64,000 nt of DNA from Caprimulgus europaeus (Eukaryota; Chordata; Aves; Caprimulgiformes; Caprimulgidae): assembly GCA_907165065.1 (NCBI GenBank), contig OU015530.1:45882965-45946964 (forward strand). Reading direction: 5' to 3'. The notes under the pieces are model-generated. The model made no database searches, was not told the DNA's origin, and saw only the letters and a list, made by a program, of their open reading frames with translations. Made by a program: the position numbers and the translations under genes. Positions 11,801-23,895 of this stretch are shown here, one piece after another. Numbering within the stretch: position 1 is the stretch's first letter; each line of letters starts with the position of its first letter.

Positions 11801-13879
11801 ATCCAGTGCTTTTTCTCTGTTCAAAGATGGCCCATCTCTCTTTCCTGTTCTAGCATATAGTTTTAAAGTCATCCTCTTCACTCTGTATTGACTTAAAATA
11901 TGGGATGGTGAGATCATAAAGAAGACATAGTTAAGGCTACAACTTTAAGAAAGAGAAATATCATTCTTAGCAAGAAAAACATCCACACTTCCTTCAGACT
12001 GACTTCCTTGTTAAAGCTATTGAAATTTCCTAAATGGTAAGCTAATGATTTTTAAATGGTAGTTTGCAGACTTTCAAGTTCCATGGAATATATCTGCAGG
12101 GAAGTATGTAAAGAATAGCCTTTTGTGATGATTCTTAAAACATACTCTTCAGTAATGTTGGAAAGAACCATTGCTAGCCTTAAATTTTTTATCCATGCCT
12201 TTGCAGTTTTACTGTAAAATATTTATGGTGTGTACAGATTATAAGAAAAGCACAAAAATAATTACAATAGGGTATGTATTTTTCAAAAGAGATTATGATT
12301 AGTGACTTTGATGTGTACCATGGTATCATCTTCTTAAATCATTAGACTCCTGGCTCAGGGCCAAAGTCCCATGTAAAAAGGTTCCACAAGTGCACAGAAA
12401 ACCTGATGGCAAAAGGAATGGTTTGCTGTGCATGTACCACATAACTGAAGTGTGTGCTTGGAAAGCGATGTACAGTGCATTCTCACATGTCACAGTCTAC
12501 TGTTACATAAAGTGAAACTAGACTTTACATTGTTCAGCAGAGCCCTCTTAGTTTGTTCTGTTAAGTCTTAGTTATAAATACACTTGAAGAGTATTCACTC
12601 ACAACCTTTTTGCAGAGCCCTCCAAAAGGGATCTTGGCTGGCTTAGCTGTTTTTTAAAGTAAATTGTGAGGAGAAAATGAGAGAAGACTTGGTATCCTTA
12701 CTATGGTGTAGCTGTACTCCACAGTCTTTTCTCTAAGGTTGCATAAAATTTCACCAATACAAACTCTAGGTGATACTGGGTAAAATGGCCAGAATAGGCA
12801 CAGGACTAGAGGACCTGTTATGGCCTTCTTCATTCCTCAGATTCAGACAAAGTGACGAAAGGGTCAGGAATCAGGAGGTGGATGTCTAGCCAATATTAAG
12901 TCTTACAACTTTTCTGACCACCATTGCAGTAATCTTAAGACTGAGGAGACTGAGGACCTGAGATTGAAAGAGACCTGAAGGTGTCTTTATTAAGGAACTG
13001 TGAGCTGGCACAGAATATTTTCATCCATAAGCTTGCTGAGAAAAGAAATACGTTCCTGCATATTAAGAACAGGGTCTGTAAACAGGACATTCTAGGAAGA
13101 GAAATCACAGATGCCATAGAATTCCCTGGGATATTCATAGGATAGCCTCACAGCACATGAGTTTTGAGAACTGGTCCCTCTAAACTAGTTTGTTGGCTCT
13201 ATCCACTGTAATAGAGACCTTTCATCATACATTATGTGATAAAAATATGCTTCAATTCGAGATTAAAATTTTCAAACTTGTGTTTCAGTAATAATCCTCT
13301 TTCAAATATGAATCTTTTGTAAATCTATTCAGTTCATTTTCAGCTACTTTTCCCAGGAGATCTTGTGTTTCTTTGGATGATACTGAGAAGAGAAAAGCGG
13401 TAGCTGAGGGAATGGACAATATATGTCATTCATTATAATTTTTTCCAACTAACCTTTCAATCATTAAAAAAAAATTTCATCACAATTAAATGCTAATGCC
13501 AGTAAGAGTATTTATTTTACTAAAAAATGGTGAAATAAGGATGCTTGTTTCATCAGACTGGAGCTATTAGCTGGCCTTTTTTCCAATTCTGCTATTCTCT
13601 GCAGTGCCATTTCTGAAGGTTTTAGTCCTTTTATTTGGAATTTCTTTTAAACAAGTCTGGACATTGGAAATATTTCACTGAATGATATCTTAGATTTTTT
13701 CATTGTAATTTAAAAAAAAAAAAAATCTAGTAGCCTTGGCAGCTGTGGAGAAAACTTGAATGTTTCTCTGCCTAACCCTTTTTTGTGCTTGTGGTGAGCA
13801 GTTAGCAAGTCCTGTGGTTAATCAGGGAATGTACGGAAACTAGAAGGGAGAAGTCAACTAGAGAAATGTGCTTACCGCA
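5802..13879. other. 8-kb unique AT-rich stretch, no supported gene
   Basis: No repeat family, RNA gene or convincing coding frame is visible. All open frames are under 100 codons, without motifs. Short A runs occur near 8222 and 8418. Around 6198-6240 the minus strand has an acceptor-like and a donor-like site 41 nt apart, too weak to call. The 140 bp before the tRNA hold no TATA box that I can identify. Confidence 0.55.
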
Positions 13880-13886
13880 GCGTTGG

Positions 13887-13897
13887 TGGTATAGTGG
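13887..13897 (+). promoter_or_regulatory. tRNA internal promoter, A box
   Basis: TGGTATAGTGG covers the D-arm region and fits the TRGYNNARNGG A-box pattern bound by TFIIIC. Confidence 0.9.
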
Positions 13898-13929
13898 TGA
13901 GCATAGCTGCCTTCCAAGCAGTTGACCCG

Positions 13930-13940
13930 GGTTCGATTCC
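13930..13940 (+). promoter_or_regulatory. tRNA internal promoter, B box
   Basis: GGTTCGATTCC covers the T loop and fits the B-box consensus GGTTCGANTCC exactly. It lies 33 nt after the A box, a normal spacing. Confidence 0.93.
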
Positions 13941-13963
13941 CGGCCAACGCAGAGTGGTTCAAA

Positions 13964-13969
13964 TTTTTT
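13964..13969 (+). terminator. RNA polymerase III T6 terminator
   Basis: Six T residues lie 12 nt beyond the last tRNA base. Four or more are enough for Pol III termination in vertebrates. The trailer would be short and U-ended, suitable for La binding and RNase Z processing. Confidence 0.88.
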
Positions 13970-14009
13970 CTTTACACCGTTTTCTGAAGAGCATCGCTAC
14001 GCCAGCGGG

Positions 14010-14845
14010 TGGTGCTGCCACCTGTCCAGAGAGACCTTACAGGGTGGAGATACAGGTCAACAGGAACCTCGTGAAGTTCAACGAGAGAAGCACAAAAGTC
14101 CTGCACCTGGGGAGGAGCAATCCAGAAGTGCAAGGGGCCACCCAACCCAGCTGGAGAGCAGACTGACGGAAAAAGATCTGGGTGTCGTGTTGGACACCAC
14201 TTCGAACATGAGCTGCCGTTCCTTGGCAGCAAAGAAGGCTTAGGGTGTTGAGCACTGCATTAGATAAAGTATTGCCAGCAGGTCGAGGGAGATGATTGTT
14301 CCTCTTTCTATCAGTGAGGCCACACTTGGAGCAGTGACTGTCCAGTTCTAGGTTCTCCAGTACTGGAGAGGCATGGGTATACTGGAGAGAGTCCAGTAAA
14401 GGGCCACAGGGATGGTTAAAGTGCTGGAGCATTTCTGGCATGAGTAAAGATGGAAAGAAATGTTTAGCCTGGAGAAGGCTTGGGGTGGGAGGGAATCTCA
14501 CTAATGTATATAAATAGCTGGAGGAAGGGTGCAAAGAGGATGGATCCAGGCTCTCTTCAGTGATGCCCAGTGGCAGCACCAAAGGCAATGGGCACAAGCT
14601 GAAACACAGGAGGTTTTCTCTGAACATCAGGATTTATTTTTTTTTTACTCTGAGGATGACAAAGCACTGGCATAGGTCGCCCAGAGAGGTTGTGGAGTTT
14701 CCAGCCTTGGAGATATTCAAAAGCTGTCTGGACACAGTCCTGTACAACTGGCTCTAGATGTCCCTGCTTGAGCAGCAGGGTTGGACCAGTTGACCTCCAG
14801 AGGTCCCTTTCAGGCTCAACCATTCTGTGGTTCTGTGATTCTGTG
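14010..14845 (+). mobile_element. CR1 LINE 3' segment, plus strand, decayed ORF2
   Basis: About 836 bp of CR1 in plus orientation. Near the start the plus strand reads NLVKFNERSTKVLHLG, matching the CR1 RT-downstream block (FNKxKxKVLHLG). The region after 14170 keeps the order of CR1 ORF2, including a YLQ/YN-type segment and the HWHRSPREVVEFPALEIFK block at about 14665-14730, but frameshifts and stops break the frame. The 3' end is ATTCTGTG, GTTCTGTG, ATTCTGTG at 14822-14845, the typical terminal octamers. A T9 run at about 14638-14646 interrupts the frame. The 5' limit is uncertain by perhaps 40 bp and may lie closer to the tRNA. Long open frames on the opposite strand, up to 196 codons, are antisense readings and not genes. 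Confidence 0.9.
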
Positions 14846-15845
14846 TGTCAAGCCAAGTAGTCAAGCCAAGGCAAACAATGAAAGCAGAGGACCAATACAA
14901 GGTGTTATCTATTTCTCTAGGAGTGAGTGCATGGCACCAGGAGCTGGTTTGAGAGTCAAGGCAGCCAAAGAAGCGTTACTCCAGCGGAGCTAGAGGAATG
15001 CATACAAGCTATGGTTCACTACAGAGCCAGTATCTAGTGCCTGGGTTCTTTACATTTTTACTGCACAGGAATGCAATGTTGCCTTTTACTCTTTGGTTCG
15101 GTTTTGACACTTCATTTAGAATTGTGCAAAGCCATGAGATGTGTAACTGTTCTTGTAGTGTCCATAATGGTAGCAGTCTATGCTAGAAATAATCAAATAG
15201 TAGCATCTCACAGTCTATTAGCAATGAGCTCTAATGTAATGTTGCAATCAGTTCCCAAGAAAGGTACCTTTATCATTCCAGGGTTAGAGTAAAAACCACA
15301 TTTAGGTACAACTTCATTATTTCTCTTTGATTTCTTCCTTGTTTTGGGAACAGGGAAAGGACTAAACTATTGCTAGTACAGATGGCTTAGAAACAGAAGG
15401 GAGAATTGGAATAATAATCTCCTTCTTATCCACTTACTCACTGCAGGAGCACAATGTCTAAAATGTCAAAAATAAACTGTAAAATAAATTGTAATAAAAC
15501 TTCTGCAGCATCTTTTTTCACAAAGAACAGTCTTTGAGCTTTCCATGTACAATAATCCAAGGAAGAAAGTAAATTATTTTAAATATAAATCAATATCAAA
15601 ACTTTTTTTTTTAATATATGTTTGTTTAATATATGTTTAAACAGTTAACACACTGACTGATATCATTCTGCTGCTTCCTTCAGCTTCCTACTCTATTCTG
15701 TGTATTCACATTTTGGCTTTTGCTTTACAATTAACTTATATAATTTTGAAGTATTAAACAGACACATTTGTTCAGTGTTTGAAACACAGTGAAAGGAACT
15801 GCAAAAATATGGAGTTTTTTGCACTTATACATTCTTGGTGCTTAT

Positions 15846-15920
15846 AGGAAAAGGAAGGAGGAAAGGAAGAAAGGAAAAAGAGGGAAAGAAGAAATGAGAC
15901 AAAGGGAGAGAAAGGAAGAA
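15846..15920 (+). repeat. GA-rich polypurine tract
   Basis: 75 nt of AAAGG/AAAGA-type units with only one T and one C interruption. It may be able to form triplex or H-DNA. It is a low-complexity feature with no gene content. Confidence 0.85.
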
Positions 15921-18900
15921 TAAATATATACATCAACAGACATACACCCAGATGCCTTTCCGAGTGAACAATTTGGCTTACATAGCAATAATATTCTGCC
16001 TGATAAATGCCTAATAAAACAGTATAATTTTTACATTTCTTTCCTTCACCTCCTCAAAGAAGACTCAGGGAGTTTTTATACTCTAGCATATTTTTGGGCT
16101 ATCCAGAAGGAAAAATATACTTCCAAAAATCTTGCAAAAATTCTATTAACACACATCTCAGCCTGAGATTTCTTTGCACATCAAAGTAAGCTACAAGTTA
16201 ATTCACTTGCATCCAGCTGCATTTGGTGGTATGCTGATCATACTGAGGAGGCCCTTTTCTGTTTCCATCTTTCACTCCTTATGTCAAACAATTTACAGAG
16301 AGGCAATATAAATTCAGACAGAGTGCTAGGAATGCCATCAATGAGTTTGGGAGTTTACATTGTGTTTGTGTGAGGTCACTGCCTGTTGTCTTCAATGATC
16401 AATGGCCTAGTGAATGCTTTTAAAGCCAGAGGCTACCCTCAGTGCCTTTAGTTACTCTGTGTTAGGTTATGTTTTATTAGGAGGGCTCAGGCAATTTTGC
16501 TCTCACATTTTTATATAATGGATTTGTGACTGTTCAGATTTTTTTGTTGCATTTTCCCATACTAATAACAAGAAGTCAGGTGACCAGTAAGATAGATGAT
16601 ATTTAACCTAGGGGTGACAGATGTAGCAGAGGTGAAAGGGTTATATCTATTAATAAACAAAGTTTGAAAGCCTTTTAACACCATCTTTTACATCACGCTT
16701 ATCTGACCTTTTGCACAACATGACTTCCACAGAGTTATTACAATGGAAAGGTGAAAAAAAACCCCACACCATTTGTGTGTTTTTCTTTTTTTTTTAAAAA
16801 AAACCCCTAAAATTAATCGTTAAGAGTTTTATGTTGTCTTCCTAAGTGAATGATTGAAGTGCTGGTGATACTGCAATTAGGATATTATTTGTATGAAAAA
16901 ATATGGTGGATTTATTTTGGTTCCAGTGAGTGCTGACATTTTAACCCACTTATCTCTGACTTATTCAGACCTTGACAATCTCCAAAAAAGTGATGCATTT
17001 TGCCTTAAGGCTCTGTAAGTGAAGCAAGTTGGCACATGCTTTTTCTTTCTGTTAAGGGGGTGATCTCCTCTGCAGTCCAGTGGATGAAACAAAGAAAAAT
17101 GTAAAGGGGAAATGTTCATGATAAGGATTTTTCTTCTTTTTTCAAGTTCCTTCAGTCTGTTGTATAAAAAAAAGCTCTTAGAATTTATCTCATATAAACT
17201 CAACATTTAAAGGTCAATATCTAGGTGATCAATTGTAAAGAAGGATTTTTGTAGCATGGTAAAGCCAAAAGTAGTCTGGGATATTTTGGAATAATTAATT
17301 ATTTTACTGTTCTGTACTAATAAAAAATACTCAGAGCATAGATAGATATGACTCTATCTTGCTTAAGACTAGATGGAAGTATGGTTTATATTTGCACACG
17401 TAGATGAATTCTGACACTTTTGGTAGCACATGAGTCAGATGCCAGGGTCGGAGCTTTGGCTTTAAGCTGCACCATAGATAGATCCTGGTCTAAAATGTAG
17501 TGTCATGAATGTCAGAGAATTACCGTTAAAAAGGTCTGATCCTATATTTCCAGGCTGTCTGTGAAGATGGAAGTAGAAGAATCCAAATGAAAGGAAAATT
17601 GGTAGGATATTTTCATAATGTACTTGCAGAGAAATATTTTACTTCAATAATTCTGACAGAAAGGACAGAGTCCCACCATCTCAGCTGGGAATGCACACAC
17701 AAGTTTGCTTTTCTATACCTCAAATTGAAGAACCTTGTGTTCCTAGCTAGCATTCATTACTTGGTTTTTTATTGCTACCAACTTGTATTAGACTATGTAG
17801 TAAGTCTTATGCTCTCAGAAATATGTTTATATATATTCTCATTTCTGCAACACTTCAGGATGCACTTGGAGCTAGAACCAAGTAAGCTTACATAACCTAA
17901 GACCTAACTGAGGAAACATATTCCTCAGGGAGCACAGAGCTTCTCCTCCAGGCCATGAAGAATAGGCAAATGATTTTGCCTTTGGACTCTGGCTTGTTGG
18001 AGAGATGTTTACTTGCCAGTTCAATGCTAAGATGTGCAGAATGAATAATGCAGAATCGGGAGGGTAATTTCTTTTACAAATGGCCATGTGCACAAGACTG
18101 GGGTTAAGTCTCTTGCCTTGTTAGTTGTACAGTTGTTCATTTATGACTAGAAATCAATTGAGGGTTTTTTATTTTTAATTTAAATAAACTTAATCAGAGC
18201 TCTATTCTTTCCTTGTCTCATTTATAGTTTAGAGGATGAAAAACAGGTGAAAGCTTAAAGACTTTTTAAAATTTATGCCCCTGCTTCTTGTAGACTTGTA
18301 CAATATAACAATGGTAATTTGAGCATAAAGCCATCTAGAAGAAGGAAAAAGTAATTAATGTTTTATTTCACATAAGTTACCTTAAGGACTGGCATTTTAA
18401 TAGTCAAGCAAAGGTAAATACTTGTTTAGCTGGGCATAGCGGGTCACCAACTGCTTGACAGAAACAATCAGCAGCACAAAAAAAGCAGAAGTTCTGAGTA
18501 GGTTTCCACTTTGTAATCCTATCTTTGTTTTTATGCAGTTCTTTTTCATCTGAGGCTGTCAAACTACTTCAGAGCTATTAAAGTTAAATGGCATAATACA
18601 GTTTCCACTAGCAAAAGGGAAAAATTGACTGTTGATGGACCACATCCATGTAGATGCGTAGGGCCTGATCCAAGTCTCCTTAAAGTCAAATGACACACAG
18701 CCACTAAGTCTGTTGGAAATTGGCTGATATCATTAGCTGCAAGCACAACTAGAAAAGGAGATTCTGTTCTCTCAGCAAGCGCAGGTATGATTTTCTATTT
18801 GGAAGACACTTTAACATATTATTTAGTGAGTAATTATTTTTCATTCCATCCCAGAAAGTAATGTTTTATTTTTGCTTGATAAATAAACAGACTAGTATTT

Positions 18901-21900
18901 CTATATGGTTTCTCACAGAACTAAATCCCTCTCACATTATTTTCTCTACATTTCTGCCTGATGCTTCACAACAGTTCAGTTATAATAACCAGCCTCAGTA
19001 ACTCTTTTCTGACTCATATCGAGTCTTCAAATAATTAAGAAAATGAAACCTGAAATACTTATTTATGTGCCCTGGATGGCCTGTGATCATTTTTTAGAAA
19101 AAACAAAACAAAGCAAAACACAGTGTGCTTAACCTTTTCTTATTAAATATTCCAAGTCACACCACAGCTTTGTTGCACATATTTCTCTGTCACTCCAGAG
19201 ATTGTCCCAAAGCAAACACAGCATTAATCACTAGATCCTTACTCATTTTCTGGTCATTTCATTAGAACTGAGATTTTTCTGTGCTCACACAGGAAAACTA
19301 AAAGCATAAATATTGTCATTGTCAAATCATTCTTGTTTCTCTCAGTATATTCTTGGAAATTCTAGAAAAACTTCAAGACAGTGATCCTTGGTAGCAGCCA
19401 TTGAGAAGGCAGGTATCTTAAAAGAAGCAAGTTCTGTCATCTGCAATTTCTTTCTTCCAGGTTCTGAACTTAAGTTGTCTGTGTCATATTTAAAGGAAGT
19501 TTCTGTAACTTCATTATATTAACATAGAATTTAATATTTTTACTATTTAACTTTAGGACAAACTGTTGATGACAAACACCTGTACTCTGCAGTTCTTAAA
19601 GGACACTGACATCTCTTTTCTTTGGACACTCATGAATAGGGAAAAAAAAAAAGCTTCCTTAAAAACAATTATGTTTATTAGTAAGTAAAAAAGCATGTTG
19701 GCTTAGGTGCTTCTACAGCTCCTATTACCATAATGTTAGAGCAATTCAAAGTCTTTAGTGTATCCTGTGAAGTAGTGAAGAACTGTCATTCCCAATTTTG
19801 CAGATGGGGGAAAAAATGCAATGTAGCTACATTTTGTGTCTCTGAGGCATAAAAAAAACCAACTCAATGCCTCAGGAAAATCTGTGGTAGAACAGCTACT
19901 TGAATTCAGGTTTTCTAATGATCTGACCAGAGGACTGGTTTTACTCTCCTGCAATTGGAAAAGTTATTTTAAAACTGCAAATATAGCTTTTGGTACCTCA
20001 AAACAGTTTCCCTTCAGCAACTTTTACCAACATCTTGTATTCTGGCACCTCTTTTCATTACCTTAATCTCTCCCTGTGGCTTTGTAGACACCTCCCTCCA
20101 CTTCTTTCATTCTACCCAGTTCTAGCTGGAACCTGTCCCTGTGCTTCCCAGCCTGCCTTTCGGTGTTGGGAAGAGGAAAGAACAGGTCATTAGTTCTCAA
20201 TGGTTTTCTCAGCAGGTAATCCTAGCTAGATAAATTAGTCCATATTTAAAGCCCTAGGTCAGAGGGCTTTACTTTGTGGACAGTGGGAGGATCTGACTTT
20301 CTGTGCAGTGAAGGCAAGCCCTTAGAGAACGCCTCAGCACAGGCAATGCTTTTGCTGGCAATTAGAGCCAATTTGGTGTAAAATTATAGGTCTCATGTCT
20401 TTGGACGAATATGCTGAAAAAGATATCCCTCCAACAGTTTTGTGGTAGAGACATACATTCACTACAGAGCCCACTGCAGCGTTTAAAGCCTCTGGTTATT
20501 CATATATGGTAGAACTAGTAACCCTTAGGCTCTCAATACTTGTGATGTGGGACCCTCTCCATATTCTGGTGGTTTCATACCAGAAAGGATCACACTGCCC
20601 ACACTGGACAGGTCATTTGGGTGTCACCTCTGTCTCCTACAGTGCTGCAGTACATGAATACACTATACTACTGTTACAGGAGAGTACACTTAGCCATAGT
20701 TTTCCTATATCATAGGAACATATAGTTTTCCTATAGGTGTTGTGAACCTGTTCAGATAAATAAGTTTGATCAACAGTATGGAACAACTTTTCATTCAAAG
20801 GCTTTTGCTTTATATTCTATATTAAGTAAACTAAACATAGATTACCAGATACTCCAGGGAGAATCAGCCATCAGTGTTTAGTTTTGTCTCTGCAGAAATC
20901 AAATTAAATAACATAATCCTTAAAGCAAAGTGGTGGTGTCTGTTCTGGCTTCATTTTCACTTGCTCAGCATTTTTGTTTTAGGACAAGAAATGTCTTCAT
21001 GCTTTCTCATGAATTCACTACAGATTATTTTAGATTCACTAACAAGAGACTCTGGTAGGAAATCCATCATGTTCCAATTTTCCACTTCTTCACCACAGAT
21101 GTATTTTTTACCTATGGCAATTATATGCATCAGGATGGATCATAAAATGGTATTCACTAAATTTAATTTTAATTCTTTTATATATTTCCAAGTTAACTTT
21201 TGATTTTGATGGAAAATGACACAGCCTTAAGCTCCTCAAGTTCTCTTAAAAAAGGCCAAATACTTATTTTAAAAGCAAATTTATCTTCCAAATGTGAAAT
21301 ATGAATAGAATCTTTGTGGAGCCAGCAATGCCATGCCAGGATTTCAGCAGTGCAGTAAGCTAAATATATTCTTTTTACACCTCATAAAAATGAGTTTAGT
21401 CAGGTCTCATCCTAGGCTTGAACATAATAACCAGACACAATTTGCCAGAGATACCCAGATTCAGTAGCTTCAGGAAAGGATTACGGTGCCTTCAAACTGA
21501 ATTAGTTCCTCCTGAGTCACATATTTAAAGGAACTTGGGGTTTCTTGGCTGGTATTAAATGGAAGCTCTATCAGAAAACATTTGTACTATACTGGACCCC
21601 ATTAACTGCATGTCCAATGCAGGACATGCACCTTCTTCAATCGCCCAAAAGCTGTTGCCTGCAGTGTCTTTTTAAGATACCACAGATTTATAATACTAAT
21701 AAACAGTAGTCCAGGAACTTATTTACCTTAATTCTTAGGTGAGTCTTCTGGATCAGAACTGGTGCTGGTTCCTTTCTTTTTTTCTCCATGAGCATAAGGG
21801 TGAACCTCTGTCTTATTTGCCACTGTGGAGAAACTTCAACAGTGGGAAAAAAAGTAATTGTCTATATGCAAAATTAATGTTTGAAATGCATGAACACACT

Positions 21901-22374
21901 TCAATTTGTTTTCAAGTGATTAGCATGAAAGACTGATGGGCTTTTACACATACTTTGGCAAAAAATGAGTTTGGAGATTTCAGCAGCAGCTGGAAAGAGC
22001 AGCAGTGTGTGCCTAGACAGCTCTGGAGCCAAAAAGCATATTATCTGTGCCTCATAGTCTAAAAATCTTTGTTTTAGATACCCTTACTGACCTATGCCAA
22101 ATGAGTGAGTAATCAATCCTGTTAAGTAATGCCAGCCTTTCACATCCCAGAAGACACTGTAGTCTGCCCAAATTTTGGCAAAGAAGTGGATTAACACTTT
22201 GTTCAGTGGGGGATAGAAATAAGTGACCTCAGTGGGACCATGAAGGCTCTCTTACCCGTGATACCTTTCTTCTGTCTGTATGGACAATGCTGCTTACCAC
22301 ATCTGTTTCTTCTGTATATTCAGTGGATAATAAAACATTCCCCATTAAATAACATTCAGACAACACAAAAGCAA

Positions 22375-22573
22375 CCTATAGCAGCAAAAATAAATTTATT
22401 TCTTAGGTAGTCAGAAAAACCACAGGATGAAACCAAAAGGGGACCAAAAATGCCTTAAGATGTTGGTTGCTGATGTCATAAGGCAGAAAACCGATTCTCT
22501 AGGTGTCTGCCTTTGTTGTAAAACTGATCGGTGCTCTTTCCAATGACAGCTAGCTGCCACCTTCCCATACTGC
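22375..22573 (-). other. Candidate 3'-terminal exon (acceptor plus poly-A site)
   Basis: On the minus strand the pyrimidine tract TTTTGTTTTTCTTTTCTTTACAG ends at 22574, an excellent acceptor. The exon would start at 22573. About 175 nt later is AATAAA (22400-22395), then TTTATTTTTGCTGCTATAG and the GU-rich TTGCTTTTGTGTTGTCTG just beyond 22375. That is the full layout of a vertebrate cleavage site. Two frames stay open for a while. One gives GRWQLAVIGKSTDQFYNKG and stops after about 30 codons; another runs about 52 codons from QYGKVAASCHW. I recognise neither, so the exon could be non-coding. No upstream exon is certain, although minus-strand exon-like segments exist at 46281-46329 and 47431-47455. 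The cleavage position is an estimate. Confidence 0.4.
22395..22400 (-). promoter_or_regulatory. Poly-A signal AATAAA of the candidate terminal exon
   Basis: AATAAA on the minus strand, followed about 20 nt downstream by the GU-rich sequence TTGCTTTTGTGTTGTCTG. AATAAA alone is common in this AT-rich window; the GU-rich element at the right distance gives it weight. Confidence 0.42.
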
Positions 22574-22960
22574 CTGTAAAGAAAAGAAAAACAAAATAGC
22601 TATTTCATTATATAAAGAATGTTTCTGAAAGGAAGTAATGTGTTTGAAAATATGATGTACCTATTTGTGTTAGATCTTCAGTGGATTTAGATCTGTGCCA
22701 GCCCACTGAATTCAGTTAAGTGAACTTTCTGAGAACTAGCACTTTAATTTTAAAGCAGTAGCAAAAAACCTGTCTACTCTCTAAATTTATAAATTATTGA
22801 CACAGAATCAGTGAGACTGTGCAGCAGCTAATTGGCCCCTCTGGTCAATTCTCAGTGGTCCTGAGAAGTTCATTGGTTTCAGATAAAGGTTTTTTGCTGA
22901 GCTCTAGGCTGAAATATTCCCAGAGTTTGAACAAGTTTGTGTTCTTTGTTTGCTTTTTAG

Positions 22961-23018
22961 ATAGCACATTTCGAGTCCAAGTCTTGACAAGAAACAATGA
23001 AGTCAGGATATTTGCTTG
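22961..23018 (+). other. Candidate 58-nt exon on the plus strand
   Basis: TTCTTTGTTTGCTTTTTAG ends at 22960 and the donor GTAAGG starts at 23019. Both are close to consensus. The 58-nt segment has one frame that reads STFRVQVLTRNNEVRIFAW without a stop, with mixed polar and hydrophobic residues. Length modulo three is one, so it would need partners of matching phase; I did not find them. I do not recognise the peptide. It lies under 400 bp from the minus-strand candidate terminal exon on the other strand, so at least one of the two is probably chance unless the transcripts overlap. Confidence 0.25.
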
Positions 23019-23667
23019 GTAAGGAAAAATGTGAGATTTATGATTGGCTTCTAATATGGATTTGAACTTGAAATACTGTATCTTAAAAAGCAGAAATGGA
23101 ATTTCAGCTTTTTATAATATTTGTGGTTGGAGATCTATTAACTTATCCATGAAGTTAACAGTGTGCATCTTTAGAATTCTCCAACTGTGCATGTATGTAT
23201 TAGTTATTTTATTATTTCTGTATCAAGTATTAATATCACACTGTTATGGTTCTTAAAACATTTACACTGAAAATTGAGCAATAAAGTTTCTTTGCCTTCA
23301 ACTGGGGAACTTATCAACAAAACTACAGGTAAATTGGCTAAATGTTTCCTTATATAAAGCAACTTAAAAATAAAATTATGAGCTAGGTCTTTCAGGCTAA
23401 AAATGGAAAGGCTACATTTTGCTTTCTGTTACCAGGGAAACCTGTAAGTTATATAAAGGTTATAGGCATCCTGACATTTTGTGTAAATCAAAGTCTGAGT
23501 TAGTTATCTATCTGAATTCTGTATTGTATATGTGGAGAGAATTAAACACTTCCAAATGGGATCCACAAAGGTGATGCATTAACCAGAGGTACTGATGCTA
23601 GGTAGAGGGAAAAGTGGAAAAGTTTGTGCACAGCACAAGTTTGTGCACACCTTCTTGGGATTCTGGT

Positions 23668-23895
23668 TAAGATGAGATATTAGGAAGAAATTCTTTCCTG
23701 TGAGGGTGGTGAGACATTTGAACAGGTTGCCCAAGGAATTTGTGGATGCCCCCTTCCTGGAAATATGCAAGGCCAGGTTGGATGAGGCTTTGAGCAACCT
23801 GGTCTAGTGGAAGGTGTCCCTGCTGATGGCAAGAAGGGTTGGAATGAGATGATCTTGAACGTCCCTTCCAACTCTAACCATTCTATGATTCTATG
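23668..23895 (+). mobile_element. Short CR1 3' end
   Basis: About 228 bp of CR1 in plus orientation, truncated at the 5' end. It runs from a TATTAGGAAGAAATTCTTT block through the typical GCCAGGTTGGATGAGGCTTT block to the perfect terminal pair ATTCTATG, ATTCTATG at 23880-23895. Its 3' end differs from the copies at 5140 and 14010, so it belongs to another CR1 subfamily. No usable frame remains. Antisense open frames of 63-72 codons over it are shadows. Confidence 0.92.

Larger units (their letters stand above)
13880..13951 (+). tRNA. tRNA-Gly, anticodon TCC
   Basis: An intact 72-nt cloverleaf. The acceptor arm GCGTTGG (13880-13886) pairs perfectly with CCAACGC (13944-13950), followed by discriminator A at 13951. 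The anticodon stem closes a CTTCCAA loop with anticodon TCC at 13913-13915, which reads GGA and GGG-type glycine codons. The T arm is a perfect CCCGG/CCGGG stem around TTCGATT. There is no intron, and CCA is not encoded, as usual for eukaryotic tRNA genes. The sequence looks the same as the common vertebrate tRNA-Gly-TCC and shows no drift, so it is probably an active gene and not a tRNA-derived SINE or pseudogene. It stands alone, with no other tRNA seen in the window. Transcription would be by RNA polymerase III from internal boxes, ending at a T6 run 12 nt downstream. Confidence 0.97.
14846..23667. other. 8.8-kb unique AT-rich stretch
   Basis: It contains a purine tract (15846-15920) and two candidate exons (22375-22573 minus, 22961-23018 plus), listed separately. 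No repeat family or motif-bearing frame was recognised in the remainder. The 109-codon frame at 20874-21203 and the 102-codon frame at 17587-17895 have no recognisable features and AT-driven composition. Confidence 0.5.

Noticed and set aside
14037..14627. 196-codon minus-strand open frame
   Set aside because: It is antisense to the plus-strand CR1 copy. It reflects repeat composition, and no motif supports it.
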